A model generated the notes under the pieces. That model saw nothing but the letters and a program-made list of their open reading frames with translations, was not told where the DNA came from and did no database searches. The translations under genes were made by a program, and so were the position numbers. From NCBI GenBank assembly GCA_003427395.1, contig BFEA01000015.1, positions 5,266,751-5,327,233 on the forward strand: DNA of 60,483 nucleotides, given 5' to 3'. This stretch comes from Chara braunii (taxonomy: Eukaryota > Streptophyta > Charophyceae > Charales > Characeae). This document shows, piece after piece, positions 24,830 to 35,776 of this stretch; position 1 is the stretch's first letter, and the number at the start of each line of letters is the position of its first letter.

Positions 24830-25610
24830 GCGGGAAAGCGGAGGGGCAGCCGCTGGCGGAGGGGACTGCAGGGGAGCGCAGGCAGAGGTGCGCTGGTGAG
24901 GATGCGGTGGAGGGGGTGGAGATGAGCGCTGGCAGAGGGGAGTGGAAAGGAGCGCACGCGCAGGGGAGCTCTGGCGGAGGGGAGTGGAAAGGAGTGCAGG
25001 TGCAGGGGAGCGCTGGTGCAGGAGAGCGCTGGCAGAGGGGAGCACTGGTGCGAAGAGCAGCAGAGAAGGGGGTGTGAGCGGCGGTGGATAGGTGGAGACG
25101 GAGCAGCTCGGGGGCGGAGAGCAGCCGAGGGGAAGGGCCGGAGGAGCAGCCGATAGGTGGAAGAGCAGCAGAGGAAGGGGGGGAGCGCACGTGGAGGGGA
25201 GCGGCCGGAAGGGAGTGGAGGGAAGCAACAGTGGAGGAGACCACAGGCGGGGGGTGCGCTGGTTGAGGGGAGCGCAAGGAACACAGGTGGAGGAGAGCGG
25301 GTGGAGGGGAGGGGAGGGGAGCGCTGGCGGAGGGTAGGAGGTGAGTGGAGGCGAGCGCTGGCAGTACGGAGGAGGAGAGTCGAGAGTACCGCTGGCGGAG
25401 GGGAGGGGAGTAGTGGGGAGCGCTGGCGGCAGGGAGGAGGGGAGTGGAGGGGAGTGCTGGCGGAGGAGAGTGGAGGGGAGTGCTGGCGGAGGGGAGTGTT
25501 GGCACAGGGGAGTGGAGGGGAGCACTGGTGGGGGAGAGAGAAGGGGAGCGCTGGCGGACGAGGGGATGAGCGGAGGGGCGACGGAGGAGTGGAGGCTGGG
25601 GAGGGACGGG
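24830..25610. repeat. GA-rich minisatellite
   Basis: Loose tandem units of roughly 25-40 bp built from GGAGGGGAGCGCTGGC and GGAGGGGAGTGG. The plus strand is strongly purine-biased with few stops in any frame, so long Gly/Glu-rich (plus) and Ser/Pro-rich (minus, 262-291 codons) frames arise by composition. I do not call a gene. Confidence 0.8.
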
Positions 25611-25765
25611 TGGTCACTGACCTGAATCTCCCGTCTTTGTGCGTCGTTCAGGCGTCGACCGTCGAACATTCCATGCCAATCACTGTGCCCAGGCACATCT
25701 CACGGCCTACCCATGACGCCGGCCAACCACTCACCACATCCAACGGCCGACTGCACTCGATCAAT

Positions 25766-25771
25766 CTCTCT

Positions 25772-25835
<64 letters not shown>
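25766..25835. repeat. CT then GT microsatellite
   Basis: A short CT tract followed by about 30 GT units with one interruption. In the minus sense this CA-rich DNA lies downstream of the hammerhead element at 25975-26100. Confidence 0.9.
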
Positions 25836-25838
<3 letters not shown>

Positions 25839-25974
25839 CGATCACTCTCTCTCTCTCGCTCCCTCCCCCCCTCTCATGCCCCAATCAATCGATCCAGCTT
25901 AGTAATTCGTGCTGCAAGACGTGTCCCCTCTCTCCCTCTCTCTCTCTAGGTGTGCTTGTGTATGTGTGTGTCAT

Positions 25975-26100
25975 TATGTTCGCTATACACAACTCCATAA
26001 AAAAAGTACGACTAAGCCAGACTGTTTCGTCGGACTTCCACCGACTCGTCAGGAGGTTGAACCCCGACAGTCTGCCCGGGATGAATTTGGCTGATGGATA
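25975..26100 (-). mobile_element. Hammerhead element, family A
   Basis: Read on the minus strand, it has a ribozyme (26018-26074). About 45 nt then follow, ending GAGTTGTGTATAGCGAACAT, and then CA-rich DNA. The copies at 1452-1508 and 1567-1597 show the same 3' segment followed by CA-rich sequence. The shared 3' end and simple-repeat tail look like a short non-autonomous retroelement. The 5' limit is uncertain. Confidence 0.55.
26018..26074 (-). ncRNA. Type III hammerhead ribozyme, intact (family A)
   Basis: All core elements are present in order on the minus strand. They are stem III arm CAGACTGT, cleavage triplet GUC, a 4-bp stem I with loop, core CTGACGA, stem II GTCGG/CCGAC with a 7-nt loop, GAAA, and stem III arm ACAGTCTG. 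Stem III is a perfect 8 bp. Position 7 of the core is free in hammerheads, so CTGACGA fits. Cleavage is predicted between 26066 and 26065 (reading leftwards). From sequence alone I expect it to be active. Confidence 0.88.
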
Positions 26101-26574
26101 AGAACTCACCATGTCGTGTGTTTCAGAGAGGGAGGACAAAGGAAGATAGAGAAAGCACATGTGCGTTTGTGCGTGTGTGCGTGCAGGCGGGTGTGCGCAT
26201 GGGTGCTAGCATCCGTGCGTCTGCATGTGTTTGTGTATGTGTGTGTGTGTGTGTGAAGTCGAAGTCGAGCGTGGTAGTACAGAGTGAAGTAGTAAAGTCG
26301 AAGTCAAGCGTAGAGTAGTGTAGGGGTCGATCTTTCCCACGCCGTGGGATTTGCCCGTGCCGCCACCAAAAACGTGCGTGCCGCCACCTAAAAACAGTAC
26401 ACGCACCGCCACCAAAAAGTAGTTATGCACTCCGTAGGATTTTTCCATGACGCTGCCGAAAGGGGCAGCTTTCGGGAACCAAGCCCGTGCACAGAAACGG
26501 CCTGCTCCAACGGGCAAACCACTTCCCAGCAAAAGACCTCGATTGTTCCTGATTAATCTTGGGCCCGAGGTACC

Positions 26575-26765
26575 GGGCCAACAGTCTGGATTGACGCGTG
26601 ATCTTACGACCACACGCCAATCCAGCCCGTCAATCCGGTAGGACCCAACGGCCGGGATTTCAGATTTACTACATGTTTCAGACGATCCTAGCCGTAGGCC
26701 AGAAGGACCAACGAGGGCCCAGATCAGAGATTGGTTCCCTTAGCAATTTCAATAGTGTAGAGATA
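26575..26765. repeat. Family E dispersed repeat
   Basis: GCGTGATCTTACGACC, CCGGTAGGACC and the terminal TTAGCAATTTCAATAGTGTAG match the array at 1760-2640. No gene is seen. Confidence 0.5.
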
Positions 26766-28786
26766 CTGGACTTCGCCGGCCCCTGAACTAGTAACGAGTG
26801 ATGTTAACGGGTGTCTTTCTGGTCCACCCTTTTTGGTCCATCGGGGCAAGGGCCTACAAGGCATCACCAGCCTTTTTGGTCTAGTAAGATGAGTCTTTCT
26901 GCAGCAACATGTTAGTCGATGTGTTTTGATGTGTACCTGGGCTAGGCACTGGTGGTTCAGGGCCTCATTCAACCACTTGCCATTAAACATTTTCATGAAG
27001 ACCAGTGGTGATGGCAAAAAGATGTTTACAGCAAACTTCATGCCCTTTTGCAAAGCACCAGCCCATTGCTTGTCCGATTTCTGGCTGAACTTGTTTGGTC
27101 TTGCGCGACCATTTGAAATTTCCTGTGTAGGCGCGAAGCTGGATATACGCTGGGAACTCCGCCGAGTATCCGACCAAATGACAAATGTGTCGGTGCGGAC
27201 AATCAGCAGGGAAGTCATGTGTTGATACATGCGCTGCGCCCCTCAACGACTACACGCCAGACATCCCTGCTTGGGATGATGATATAGTCTGAACTTCGTG
27301 GCGCACGAAGGCTACAGGCATTGAAACCAAGGCGACCTGTGAGCTTGCTCGATTGATTTTGAGACACTAGGTACAGGTGTTCTAGTGCCTCATCCCGCTA
27401 TTGGCCATTTGACATTCTTCATGGCAAGTGGTGGTGAAGGCAAAGAAGCTTTTCACCCAACTGCTCCGAACAGGTACTCACTTGCCCTACATGAAGCTAA
27501 GCTGGTCCTGATGGAATCGAGCATCTGCACCTCCCCACCGAAGTTGTTTCACGGTGAACCAGATACTCACTCGCCCTCCTTGTAGCTAACTTTGTGTCGT
27601 GGCCCCATCCTCAACCCTTCGATTTTAGAGAATTGCAAGGAGCAAGCCTCTGGAACTCCCCACCAAAGTCATTTGACAGAGACATCAGAACGATATCTCT
27701 CCTCAAGCCCACGGATTGGGCAAGACAAAAACTGTGGTGGCGTTTCAGCATCCGACATTTCACAATAATCTGACACATTTACTGAGTGTCATCTTTCTTG
27801 GAGTTCTTTCTTCGTTCTTTTTTTTTTAAGGGTCGTCGCCTTGATCGTTCTTTTCTTTTCAAGGGTGACAGCCTTGAGATATCCTCATTGAACTGACCGG
27901 CCCCAGGTAATTCTGAATTATTTTATTCTGGTCACCTTTGTTGCATCTGGATTCGGACTTGGGTCTGTATTTCAACAGTTGATGGGTGTACCAATTGAGC
28001 TAAGCCCATTGGTTACTGACTTTCATCTTTGGCGAGATGGTAACGAGAAACCACTCTCAAGATCTCCCTCCACAAGACCACGGTGACATGTTGGGGAAGA
28101 TGAAACCCATGGCACAGCCTCAAACCTCCCATATTTCACAATGTTCTGACACATTTCCCAACATTCTTCTTTGACGAGTCGGTGCAACAAAGGTCTACAC
28201 TCACTTTTTCTCACCTTGTTTCAGGGTCCGTGTTGGGGATGCTAAACATCAACACTCACCCTCCCAATCTAACCATTACCAGCTCCTCTGGTCAGTCGAA
28301 CAGCAATAGACGACTGCCAAATACATTCACTAACACACATGGACACGGGCAAGGCAAAGGGATTGCGCCTCCACAAGAAGTCGTTGTCATATGTTACATT
28401 TATATCATATAAAAGAACACACATTGCAATGAAAAAAATGACCAGGTCAACCTGTTGCTGCAAACTACCTGCACAGAACCAGGGTCAAACCCACATGATG
28501 CCTGCCTTCTACCCCATCATGGTCCCCTCGCGCATACCTCCCTTTATGATTGTCCTCTCAACACCAAACAAAGAGGTAATATACATGATTTTGACTCAGC
28601 TCTGCATCCTAAAGCCGCAAAGGTTTCCTGCAGAGCGCGCAAAACCCCCATGCACACTTCACAGCATTCACTCCCGCACTTGAGGATGCTGTGTTACTCG
28701 TGAAGCTGGTTTCCCATCCAATACTGACAATGCACAAGCAGACAAACACTCGTCACCAAAGTAGTGGCAGTGAAATATTGAAACAA
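26766..28786. other. Unassigned region with a tRNA-like fragment
   Basis: No gene could be supported. A 168-codon minus-strand frame (26724-27230) matches no family I know. At 27945-28010 the minus strand carries TTAGCTCAATTGGTA (A box) and CAAGTCCGAATCC (B-box-like) at tRNA spacing, probably a SINE head. Blocks near 27650-27800 and 28020-28170 are weakly similar (AATCTGACACATTT and related). Confidence 0.4.
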
Positions 28787-31700
28787 TTAGTCACCTTTCA
28801 AAGAGGGGGCAGGCTGCTGAAATGCTGGCATCGGATTAACAAAGCACAGGAGCGGGTTACTAGAGTAGCCCTGCACCTGGACCTGAGCTTGAGACTTCAG
28901 CGACGGAGGCTGCTGCTGCAGAAACATTCGTTGACTGTGTTGTTGGACTTCCAAGTCGAGAGGTCGCCGTCCATCTTGTGCACTTGTAACTGACAGAAAA
29001 GGTAGAGAAGTGCAAGAGGAGGAGACGAGAGGGAAGGTTGGCACTTCCTCCATCCCTGAAGAAGCGAAAGGATGCCCAATCTGCATGCCAGTCAGCACTC
29101 TTTCAGGGGGGGGAGGAGCCACTGGTAAATCAGGACTTAGGNNNGGNGGGGGGGGGGGNGGTTGGAAGGGTGGCGTCCCGGATGGTGGGAGGGGAGGTGG
29201 TGATGACAGTTGCATTGGGATTGGAGACGGGGGAGTGGGAGGTGGAGAGGGTGGTGGAGGTGGTTGAAACGGAGGGGGTGAAGACGGCAATGGAGGGGGG
29301 GATGGTGGCAATGGTGGTGGCGAGGTAGGGAGTGGAGCCAACCCCGAGCACTGCATTGGGGTCTCAGGGGCCATGTTCTCGGCTATCACCATTGGCACAC
29401 ATTCATCACTGTATGTTCCACCACTGCCTGATTGACTTTGCTCCATCTCACAGCTTGCGTTCTCCATGGCTTGTAACCCTGACGATTCCCTGACGTCCAT
29501 CACTTGTGCTCCCACATAGTTATTAGATACCAGTTGTGCCTGCCCACTGCTGGCACGTGAAGCACTGCCATTGAACCCACTCACATCAGGCCCTGCAGAT
29601 GTTCCACAACCATCAAATCTACCCTCTGGCATATGAACAAGTGCTGCCTCGGGCACCGGGGGCATGCTGGACACTCCATCGATAACACCCTCCAATGCAA
29701 GATATGTCGAGCACGCAGGGGGTGCCAGGTCCTGTAAGTCACCCACCGTTTGGTAACTATTTGGTAAGGGACTAGTTTCATATAGACTGGTCGCATTGCA
29801 AGAATCCTCCATATCCCCAAACCTCTCCAACAACTGGACGGCAGCATCACTACCCTCACACTCTGTAGCAGATATCGACAATGGCTGGGCCACTTCATCT
29901 GCTGCATGCATAGGAGTGGAGAACTCGCTCAGCTGCTGCTGCGGATGCATCACTGAGTCAGGAGTTGCATCAGCTTTGTAATACAAACCCGAAGCTTGTG
30001 ACTTCTCCATCTCAACCACACCACTATTCACATTTGGTCTCCCCGATTCCTCCACATTTGCTGTACACTGTATATCATCATGATTATTTGCAATGGGCGC
30101 ACCCAGTTGCATACAATTCTCCGCATTGACAAAATTACTGTCCATTTCGTTAGCAGATGATGTGCCTTGAACCTTACAGCATTGTGGAGTGGCAGCAGCA
30201 GCAGAAGCCGAAACAGTGCTGGCAACCACAAAACCATCCTCTTTTGTGTTTGGCTGATTCAAGTCATTATGCGCCTCAGATCCAAACGTCTGAGGACCGC
30301 CTACAACTCCTGTGTAAAGGATGTTAAATGAACTCTCTGGCGGCAACCCACACCCGGATTGCTGCCTCCCAGTTAGCTGGACAGATGGAGGGCCATCCAA
30401 TGGCGACACTGTCGTCTGAGAGGACACATCCACGTCTCCAGCCACTATCGACAAGGAACACGGTGAAATCTGGGGCTGCGATGGTGTGGATCCGGCCACT
30501 CCATCAGATGGCACCTGCCCCATTTGTGGAGACATATTGCTCAGATTTAACGGTTCGCTTTGGTGCTCCTGCTTCATCACCGGCTGCTGCGGAGGAGCTG
30601 CAACAGCACTCATACCCACAGAGGTACCTGCAGAGGAGCCAACTGTTGCAAAGCCATCACCGCTCATTCCAGAGAACTGCAGTTGAGGAGACTCCCCTCC
30701 AGCGCTATGCGCACTCCCCGTATCCACTGCACACCTCTTCAGAGGTGGTCCCTCAACTCCCATATCCTTGCATGTGTAATCAGAAGCATCCGCTCGCGCC
30801 CACGGCAGTTCTACCGAGTATCCATTGCCAAACACAGGTAGACTGAGAGTTGGCATGCCCACACCGGGTATACTTACAGACGGCAGGCTCAAAGGCGGTA
30901 GACTTACAGGCGCCCGACTCACAGAAATGTTGGCCGCCTGGCATAAATCCGCATTCGCTGTAGCCTCTGCCAAAAATGTAACGACAGGAGATAATTTCAT
31001 CACCCCATCGCCCACAGGGTCGGACTGTACAGGTGATGGTATGGAGGCACACAGATCATCATTGTTTCCTCCTGGGATATGTACATTATCAGCAGCAAAA
31101 TGCGCCACTGTGCCTACTGGAACTTGCATCTGGCAATCCTGGGCCGTCACATCTGAGACAGTGCGCACTTGCCGACCTTGTGCTCTGTGTTGCCGATTCT
31201 GCTCGAGTACAGGCAGCTGACTGTCTACCATGTAACCACTCACCAACCGCAAAGACAGCGGAGGAGGAGGCGGTGGGGGGGGCGGGGGTGGTGGAGGTGG
31301 AGGTGGCACTTTCCGACCAGCAGAACCCTGCTCCTGAACACGATCCGTAGGTGAGGACCCGTGTGATTGGCTGGGCTTCACTCGCAAAAGCCCAGTGTAT
31401 AGGGTAGTTTCAGCTGTCTTCTGGCTCGGGCTCACACCATGGCAAGCAATCAATTCCTCTCCCCGCCCCTCTCCAGTCTGCTCGGAGATCCTGCCGATGG
31501 GCGATCCACATGTGTGCAGCATACCATCACCACTGCCATTACTTCCTCGGGCCCTCCAGCCCCCCGACTCCATGGACCGTGCCAAGCCTAATATTGATAC
31601 ATCTTGGAAGCTCGAGTCATCACCTGTTGGTCCTGCACAGGAGTCTGGACGGGTCTCAGATGCTTGGCAAGCCCCTGCAGATCCATCCTCGGTGCGTTTC

Positions 31701-32722
31701 GAACGCTCCTGTTCCTCAACTAACCATGCACTTGCATAATTGCAAGGAGGGCGGGGAGCACATCCTAGCTGTCTAGAGTTTGCTATTGCGGTGGGGACAG
31801 AGGGCACTACCCCTGCTTCTGCATCAGAAGCCATTTGTGCACTTCTTACTGCAACCTCTAGCAATCTCACAAAATCATCTTCATCTTTCCCAGTCTGCCT
31901 CAATCTGGCAAAAGTACTATCTTCTTTTGCTTCTTGCTGTTGTCGCTTTGCGAATACCTTGAATGTGTTACTCTGCGAGCTCGCTACAGCACAAGCATTC
32001 CTGCTGGCTGCCATGTGCGCACGCACTGCGTTGCCATCTTGTGGCAAAGGATCAACAGCCGCCACATTCCTCGCAGCACTCGGGCAATCGTGTTGAGGCA
32101 GACTCTCCTCCGCCTGTCGCTGCCGCTGCCCCCGCATTGTCATCAACCCAATCCTCTGCTGCCCCATCACCTCGCGTCCTTGCTGGGGAACAGAATTAAC
32201 ATTGACCAGTTCTTCCCGATGAACTTTGGTGCTGTTATGATATCCTCCAGGGTTACCTCGGGCAAGGTTTACCCTCGACTTCTCACCAGCAGCGGAGTCT
32301 TGCTCCAACTTCGGCCTGCAGCTCACCGCCACAGCATCAGTCCTTCCCTCAGACTTCCGGCCCACTTCCCTTCCCACCAAACCACCACTTCCCCATGGTT
32401 TGTTGAACCTACACGACCCTCCTGCACCCACACCACCTCTTCCCCCCACCTTCAAATCCATCACCACTGGAGAAAGTGCTTCCTCTACCATAATTTGTTG
32501 GGGTGCGCCATTCTTCCTTGGTGTCCCGTGAGACTCTTTAGCCGGAGTATCCAGCCTCATGACTCTCTCCAGGCTTTTTGCCATCACCGAATCTGGTGAG
32601 AGGTCTCTGCCAAGGTTCAGCACACTCGCTCGTGAAGCAGCAGGGTCCCCCATAGTTCCAGAAAAGAGACGTGATGCATGTATGAAATTGCTGGCACAAC
32701 AACAGAAAACCATTACCACCAT
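28787..32722 (-). CDS. Large Pro/Gln/Ser-rich protein, function unknown
   Basis: An open frame of 1311 codons, by far the longest in the window and not caused by simple repeats overall. The N-terminal part (about 20-450) is mixed, with a short charged stretch KDEDDFVRLLEVAVRS. A run of 18 Pro lies near residue 475. A second Pro-rich region (about 1125-1210) contains small N gaps at 29142-29159. The tail is Gln-rich. EPLNLS near residue 725 resembles the PxDLS motif bound by CtBP co-repressors. No globular domain is recognised. Composition suggests a nuclear or scaffold protein; that is inference. The first ATG is preceded in frame by a stop. However, a pyrimidine-rich stretch ending GTGCCAG near 32690 could be a splice acceptor, and GAAAGGTGACT at the end could be a donor, so this may be one large internal exon. 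Confidence 0.65.
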   Translation of the reverse strand: MVVMVFCCCASNFIHASRLFSGTMGDPAASRASVLNLGRDLSPDSVMAKSLERVMRLDTPAKESHGTPRKNGAPQQIMVEEALSPVVMDLKVGGRGGVGAGGSCRFNKPWGSGGLVGREVGRKSEGRTDAVAVSCRPKLEQDSAAGEKSRVNLARGNPGGYHNSTKVHREELVNVNSVPQQGREVMGQQRIGLMTMRGQRQRQAEESLPQHDCPSAARNVAAVDPLPQDGNAVRAHMAASRNACAVASSQSNTFKVFAKRQQQEAKEDSTFARLRQTGKDEDDFVRLLEVAVRSAQMASDAEAGVVPSVPTAIANSRQLGCAPRPPCNYASAWLVEEQERSKRTEDGSAGACQASETRPDSCAGPTGDDSSFQDVSILGLARSMESGGWRARGSNGSGDGMLHTCGSPIGRISEQTGEGRGEELIACHGVSPSQKTAETTLYTGLLRVKPSQSHGSSPTDRVQEQGSAGRKVPPPPPPPPPPPPPPPPLSLRLVSGYMVDSQLPVLEQNRQHRAQGRQVRTVSDVTAQDCQMQVPVGTVAHFAADNVHIPGGNNDDLCASIPSPVQSDPVGDGVMKLSPVVTFLAEATANADLCQAANISVSRAPVSLPPLSLPSVSIPGVGMPTLSLPVFGNGYSVELPWARADASDYTCKDMGVEGPPLKRCAVDTGSAHSAGGESPQLQFSGMSGDGFATVGSSAGTSVGMSAVAAPPQQPVMKQEHQSEPLNLSNMSPQMGQVPSDGVAGSTPSQPQISPCSLSIVAGDVDVSSQTTVSPLDGPPSVQLTGRQQSGCGLPPESSFNILYTGVVGGPQTFGSEAHNDLNQPNTKEDGFVVASTVSASAAAATPQCCKVQGTSSANEMDSNFVNAENCMQLGAPIANNHDDIQCTANVEESGRPNVNSGVVEMEKSQASGLYYKADATPDSVMHPQQQLSEFSTPMHAADEVAQPLSISATECEGSDAAVQLLERFGDMEDSCNATSLYETSPLPNSYQTVGDLQDLAPPACSTYLALEGVIDGVSSMPPVPEAALVHMPEGRFDGCGTSAGPDVSGFNGSASRASSGQAQLVSNNYVGAQVMDVRESSGLQAMENASCEMEQSQSGSGGTYSDECVPMVIAENMAPETPMQCSGLAPLPTSPPPLPPSPPPLPSSPPPFQPPPPPSPPPTPPSPIPMQLSSPPPLPPSGTPPFQXPPPXXXLSPDLPVAPPPPERVLTGMQIGHPFASSGMEEVPTFPLVSSSCTSLPFLSVTSAQDGRRPLDLEVQQHSQRMFLQQQPPSLKSQAQVQVQGYSSNPLLCFVNPMPAFQQPAPSLKGD

Positions 32723-32849
32723 GCAGTGGTGTTAGCATTCATCTTAACATCCACCAACGTGCAGTGCTGCGAGCATGCACAATGTCACCAACATTGCAGT
32801 GGTGTGGGCATTCATCACAGCATGGCAATTTTGACACAGGAAACAGAAG

Positions 32850-33000
32850 ATGAACAAGTGCATCTTCCCACAGATTATGGAACGATTCATCTGTTTTTCG
32901 GCACCTTATGTGGGCAAATGCACTTCTCTTTTGTTCTGGAATAGTAACAAATGTATTCTGCCCCCTTCTGTGGCCAGATGTACTTGTTTTCTTTTTCCAT
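32850..33000. repeat. Dispersed repeat family G
   Basis: AACAAGTGCATCTTCCCACAG and GGCAAATGCACTT, with a central TAGTAACAAATG, match 50155-50285 at moderate identity. The origin is unknown. Confidence 0.45.
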
Positions 33001-34030
33001 TTTGTGCCCGAGGACAACAGTATGCGCAACAATCACAACACAATAGTCTTCAACGTCAGCCAGACAACAATCACAACGCAATAGTCTTCAACGTCAGCCA
33101 GACGAGCGATGCAAATTGTCACAGACACTTCACTAATATCATATAGGACGAAATGAATAAGGAAAAAAGGTAGACAAGACGAAACAATGGCATCCTCTTC
33201 TCATTCACTTCCTTCTCTCTTCCTTGTGTTCTCTTCCTTCATCATACATCATTCAGTCATTAACCATCACCTTTCCAATTTCGCCACGGCTACCTTCCAA
33301 GAATAGTTGGGTACCCATGGTCATAAGGCAAAGAGTCACAGACTCTTGACATGTGACAATCAGGCCAGGCATACAGAAACTAACAGTTCCACATAATGGC
33401 GACAACATCATGCAATTTGGAAGTGGTCAGTAAAACCACCGCACATAATGTCACTACAGCAATAACCAACCACGCAATTCAACCTGGAATACAACCTCCT
33501 TCCCTAACCGAGTGCTAAATCAGAGTGTTCTTTCGTGTTTTATTTTACATCAATCAGGCTAATTCAACTTAATTGCAGATTTGTCATCCATACAGTCTTC
33601 CCGCTGTTCTCTTTGTTTTCCTCTCTTTTTCAGCTTCTTTTTGTTCAAACCTTCTGCACCAATGAATATGATTTTGTCACATTCTTTGTATTTACCACAT
33701 GCTTCAAAAGAACACCCGACTGCCTTTCTCGGGCTATACATGCGCAGCATTGTTTTCATATTTGAAAAGACGTTCTCTTGGATTGGACACAGTCCAGCGG
33801 CGAACTCGTTAATCAAAATGTGGAAGCGGGTAACTATACAGGATGATCAGGACCTCAGGCTAACCATTGAGCTCAACAGCTTTCAAACTGCGGACTCCGT
33901 GAGCAATTAGACCACGATCGGAGACTTGGCACCATTCTATTTACGAGGATTCGAAGTAGCGCAACTCGTTATGGAGTCGTTATGGAATCTGAGGTGAGCA
34001 ATTGAAAAAGTCGTGGCCAGAGGTACCAAC
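33001..34030. other. Probable intronic or intergenic region
   Basis: A 40-bp unit (ATAGTCTTCAACGTCAGCCA) is doubled at 33028-33105. A minus-strand frame at 33559-33816 (85 codons, with MYSPRKAVGCSF and KIIFIGAEGLN) has a protein-like composition but no recognised homology. If the exon at 34031-34212 joins the large frame at 28787-32722, this stretch is intron. Confidence 0.4.
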
Positions 34031-34212
34031 CTGCCATACTCGTCAAAATCGTAACTGGCATATGATTCCAAGTCGGGAAAAACGTCGTGAACTGCACGAT
34101 CAGAAGGACGTTGTCTGTATGCCATGCCATTGTTCAGCACCTTGAGCTGGGCCAAATATTTCTCCATTACCTTCACCGGAAGAACTCTGCGCTCCATCCA
34201 GCAAGTCAGCAC
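34031..34212 (-). CDS. Probable internal exon, function unknown
   Basis: Read on the minus strand, an open segment of 182 nt is bounded by GATGTGGACAG (acceptor-like, T-rich before it) and GGCAG/GTTGG (donor-like). It encodes a mixed-composition peptide with KVMEKYLAQLKVLNNG and DLESYASYDFDEYG. These look like real protein, unlike the repeat frames around it. I do not recognise the family. It lies upstream of, and on the same strand as, the 1311-codon frame, so it may be a 5' exon of that gene. Splice sites are read by eye. Confidence 0.4.
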
Positions 34213-35140
34213 CTGTCCACATCATGATGGCAACAACAACACCAAAAAAGGGGTCAGGGTTTGCAGATCCATTGTTCGAGGCAAGATATGGTCCGAAGAG
34301 ACATTCACGGGCACTGTTGGCTGGACGAAAATCTGTCATTTTAGGTTCCTTTTCCTCTGTTTGTGAAACCAGTCATACTGTCTTCTTTCAACCAGGCGTT
34401 CACCGATTCATCATTACAGCATGTGTGTCTAGCTTTTCTAAGAGGGACGAACTGTTTTCGATGAAAACGTTTCACAATGTCTTGAATGGAGAGTCATGAA
34501 GGTCCCACACTCAGCATTGCACAAGAACGGCTAGCGCAGACCTCCTCTGCCCTGCCGTGCGATAGCTCCCCACCAGACAGCACCAACCACATGTCAAGAG
34601 ACTGACATCGAAGGGAAAAAGAGAGAGGATACAAATGAAGCTCGCACTCACTAGTCTGCTACAGATCTTTGGGGTGGAAGACGTGCCAATTGGCAACAAG
34701 ATCAAGATGAAGGAACATAAGAGACGGGAATAGTCAAACAAACAGACGACTCACCTGGTAACAGAGCTGCCGATTGCTCCTCCCTCTGGCCCCATCCGGG
34801 GCCAACGCATTCAACACACGGGGGAGTACATTTTGTAGTTCCCGTGGATACACATCCTTCGATTTCCCTGGACCACAGGATTCCACCAAAAGAATTGGCC
34901 ACAACCACAATCAGTCAAATGCAGAAACACGAAACGGCTGAAAGGAATCATCCTTAGAGAAAACAAAAAGAAAACGGAATTACCCTGAGGTCTAGCAGGT
35001 ACAAGGTGTCAATCCAAAAATCGCAATGCCTCCCCTGAGGTCTAGCAGGTATGAGGACATCAACTCTAACACCATCAACGCCAAACATCAAACTTATGGT
35101 CCGGACATATATATATTGTCACACTGTGAAACATAATCCT
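34213..35140. other. Unassigned region before the retroelement array
   Basis: No feature recognised except a small duplication of CCCTGAGGTCTAGCAGGTA at about 34983 and 35034. A short copy of the retroelement 3' terminus (complement of TTCACAGTGTGACAATATAT) lies at 35110-35130. Confidence 0.4.
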
Positions 35141-35244
35141 CAAACAGAGCTGCCAGGTAAACCGTAGCCAGAGCGGGAGAAGAGGACAGCAAACGAGGGG
35201 CTGTGACAAACTGTTTCGTCGGAGTTTCACCGACTCATCAGGAG
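35141..35244 (-). mobile_element. Hammerhead element family B, copy 1
   Basis: In minus sense the copy begins inside the ribozyme (CTCCTGATGAG, 11 nt past the predicted cleavage site). It keeps core, stem II and GAAAC, continues through CACAGCCCCTCGTTTG, and ends GGCAGCTCTGTTTG before TA-rich DNA. Stem I and one stem III arm are missing, so it cannot self-cleave in cis. Confidence 0.8.
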
Positions 35245-35281
35245 ATATATCGTCTATATATCGTCGTCTATATATTAAAAA

Positions 35282-35410
35282 CCATCGGCAGAGAGGGAGA
35301 AGAGGACAACAAACGAGGAGCTGTATATATATCGTCAATTGTCATATATATAATATCAAACAGAGCTGCCCGGTAAACTGTAGGCAGAGAGGGAGAAGAG
35401 GACAACAAAC
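35282..35410 (-). mobile_element. Hammerhead element family B, copies 2 and 3 (fragments)
   Basis: Two short fragments lack the ribozyme: 35282-35323 (diverged at its 3' end) and 35356-35410. Each is bordered by TATATA and shares the GGCAGAGAGGGAGAAGAGG block (plus strand). Confidence 0.75.
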
Positions 35411-35776
35411 GTATATATATATCATCACATATATATTGTCACACTGTGAATCGGAGCGCAAGGCGGAAAAGGCAAAACAAGGAAAGGAAAAGAAGGAAAG
35501 CCCCACCTGTTCATCACCTCTTACGTACAAGGCCAGCCACGTGGATGACAGGTTGAGCACTGGCTGCCCCCATCCCCGTGTGTCACAAGGACCCACTTGC
35601 ACGCAACCAAAAGGCAAAGAGGTAAAGAAAAGGAGGAGGAAACCTCCTGACAGGGAAACAAAGCAAATGACACATCCCATAGATAATCCAATTGTCACAA
35701 AGCAAATAACACATCCCACAGATCAACATTTTTTTCTTTTTCCTTATTTTCTTATTTTCTTTTTTTGCTTTTTTTT

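Noticed and set aside
24717-25696. 262-291-codon Ser/Pro-rich minus-strand frames and a 314-codon plus-strand frame
   Set aside because: They are overlapping translations of the GA-rich minisatellite in several frames at once, which a real gene would not give.
26724-27230. 168-codon minus-strand frame
   Set aside because: No domain, no splice-site support, and it overlaps a dispersed repeat at its end.
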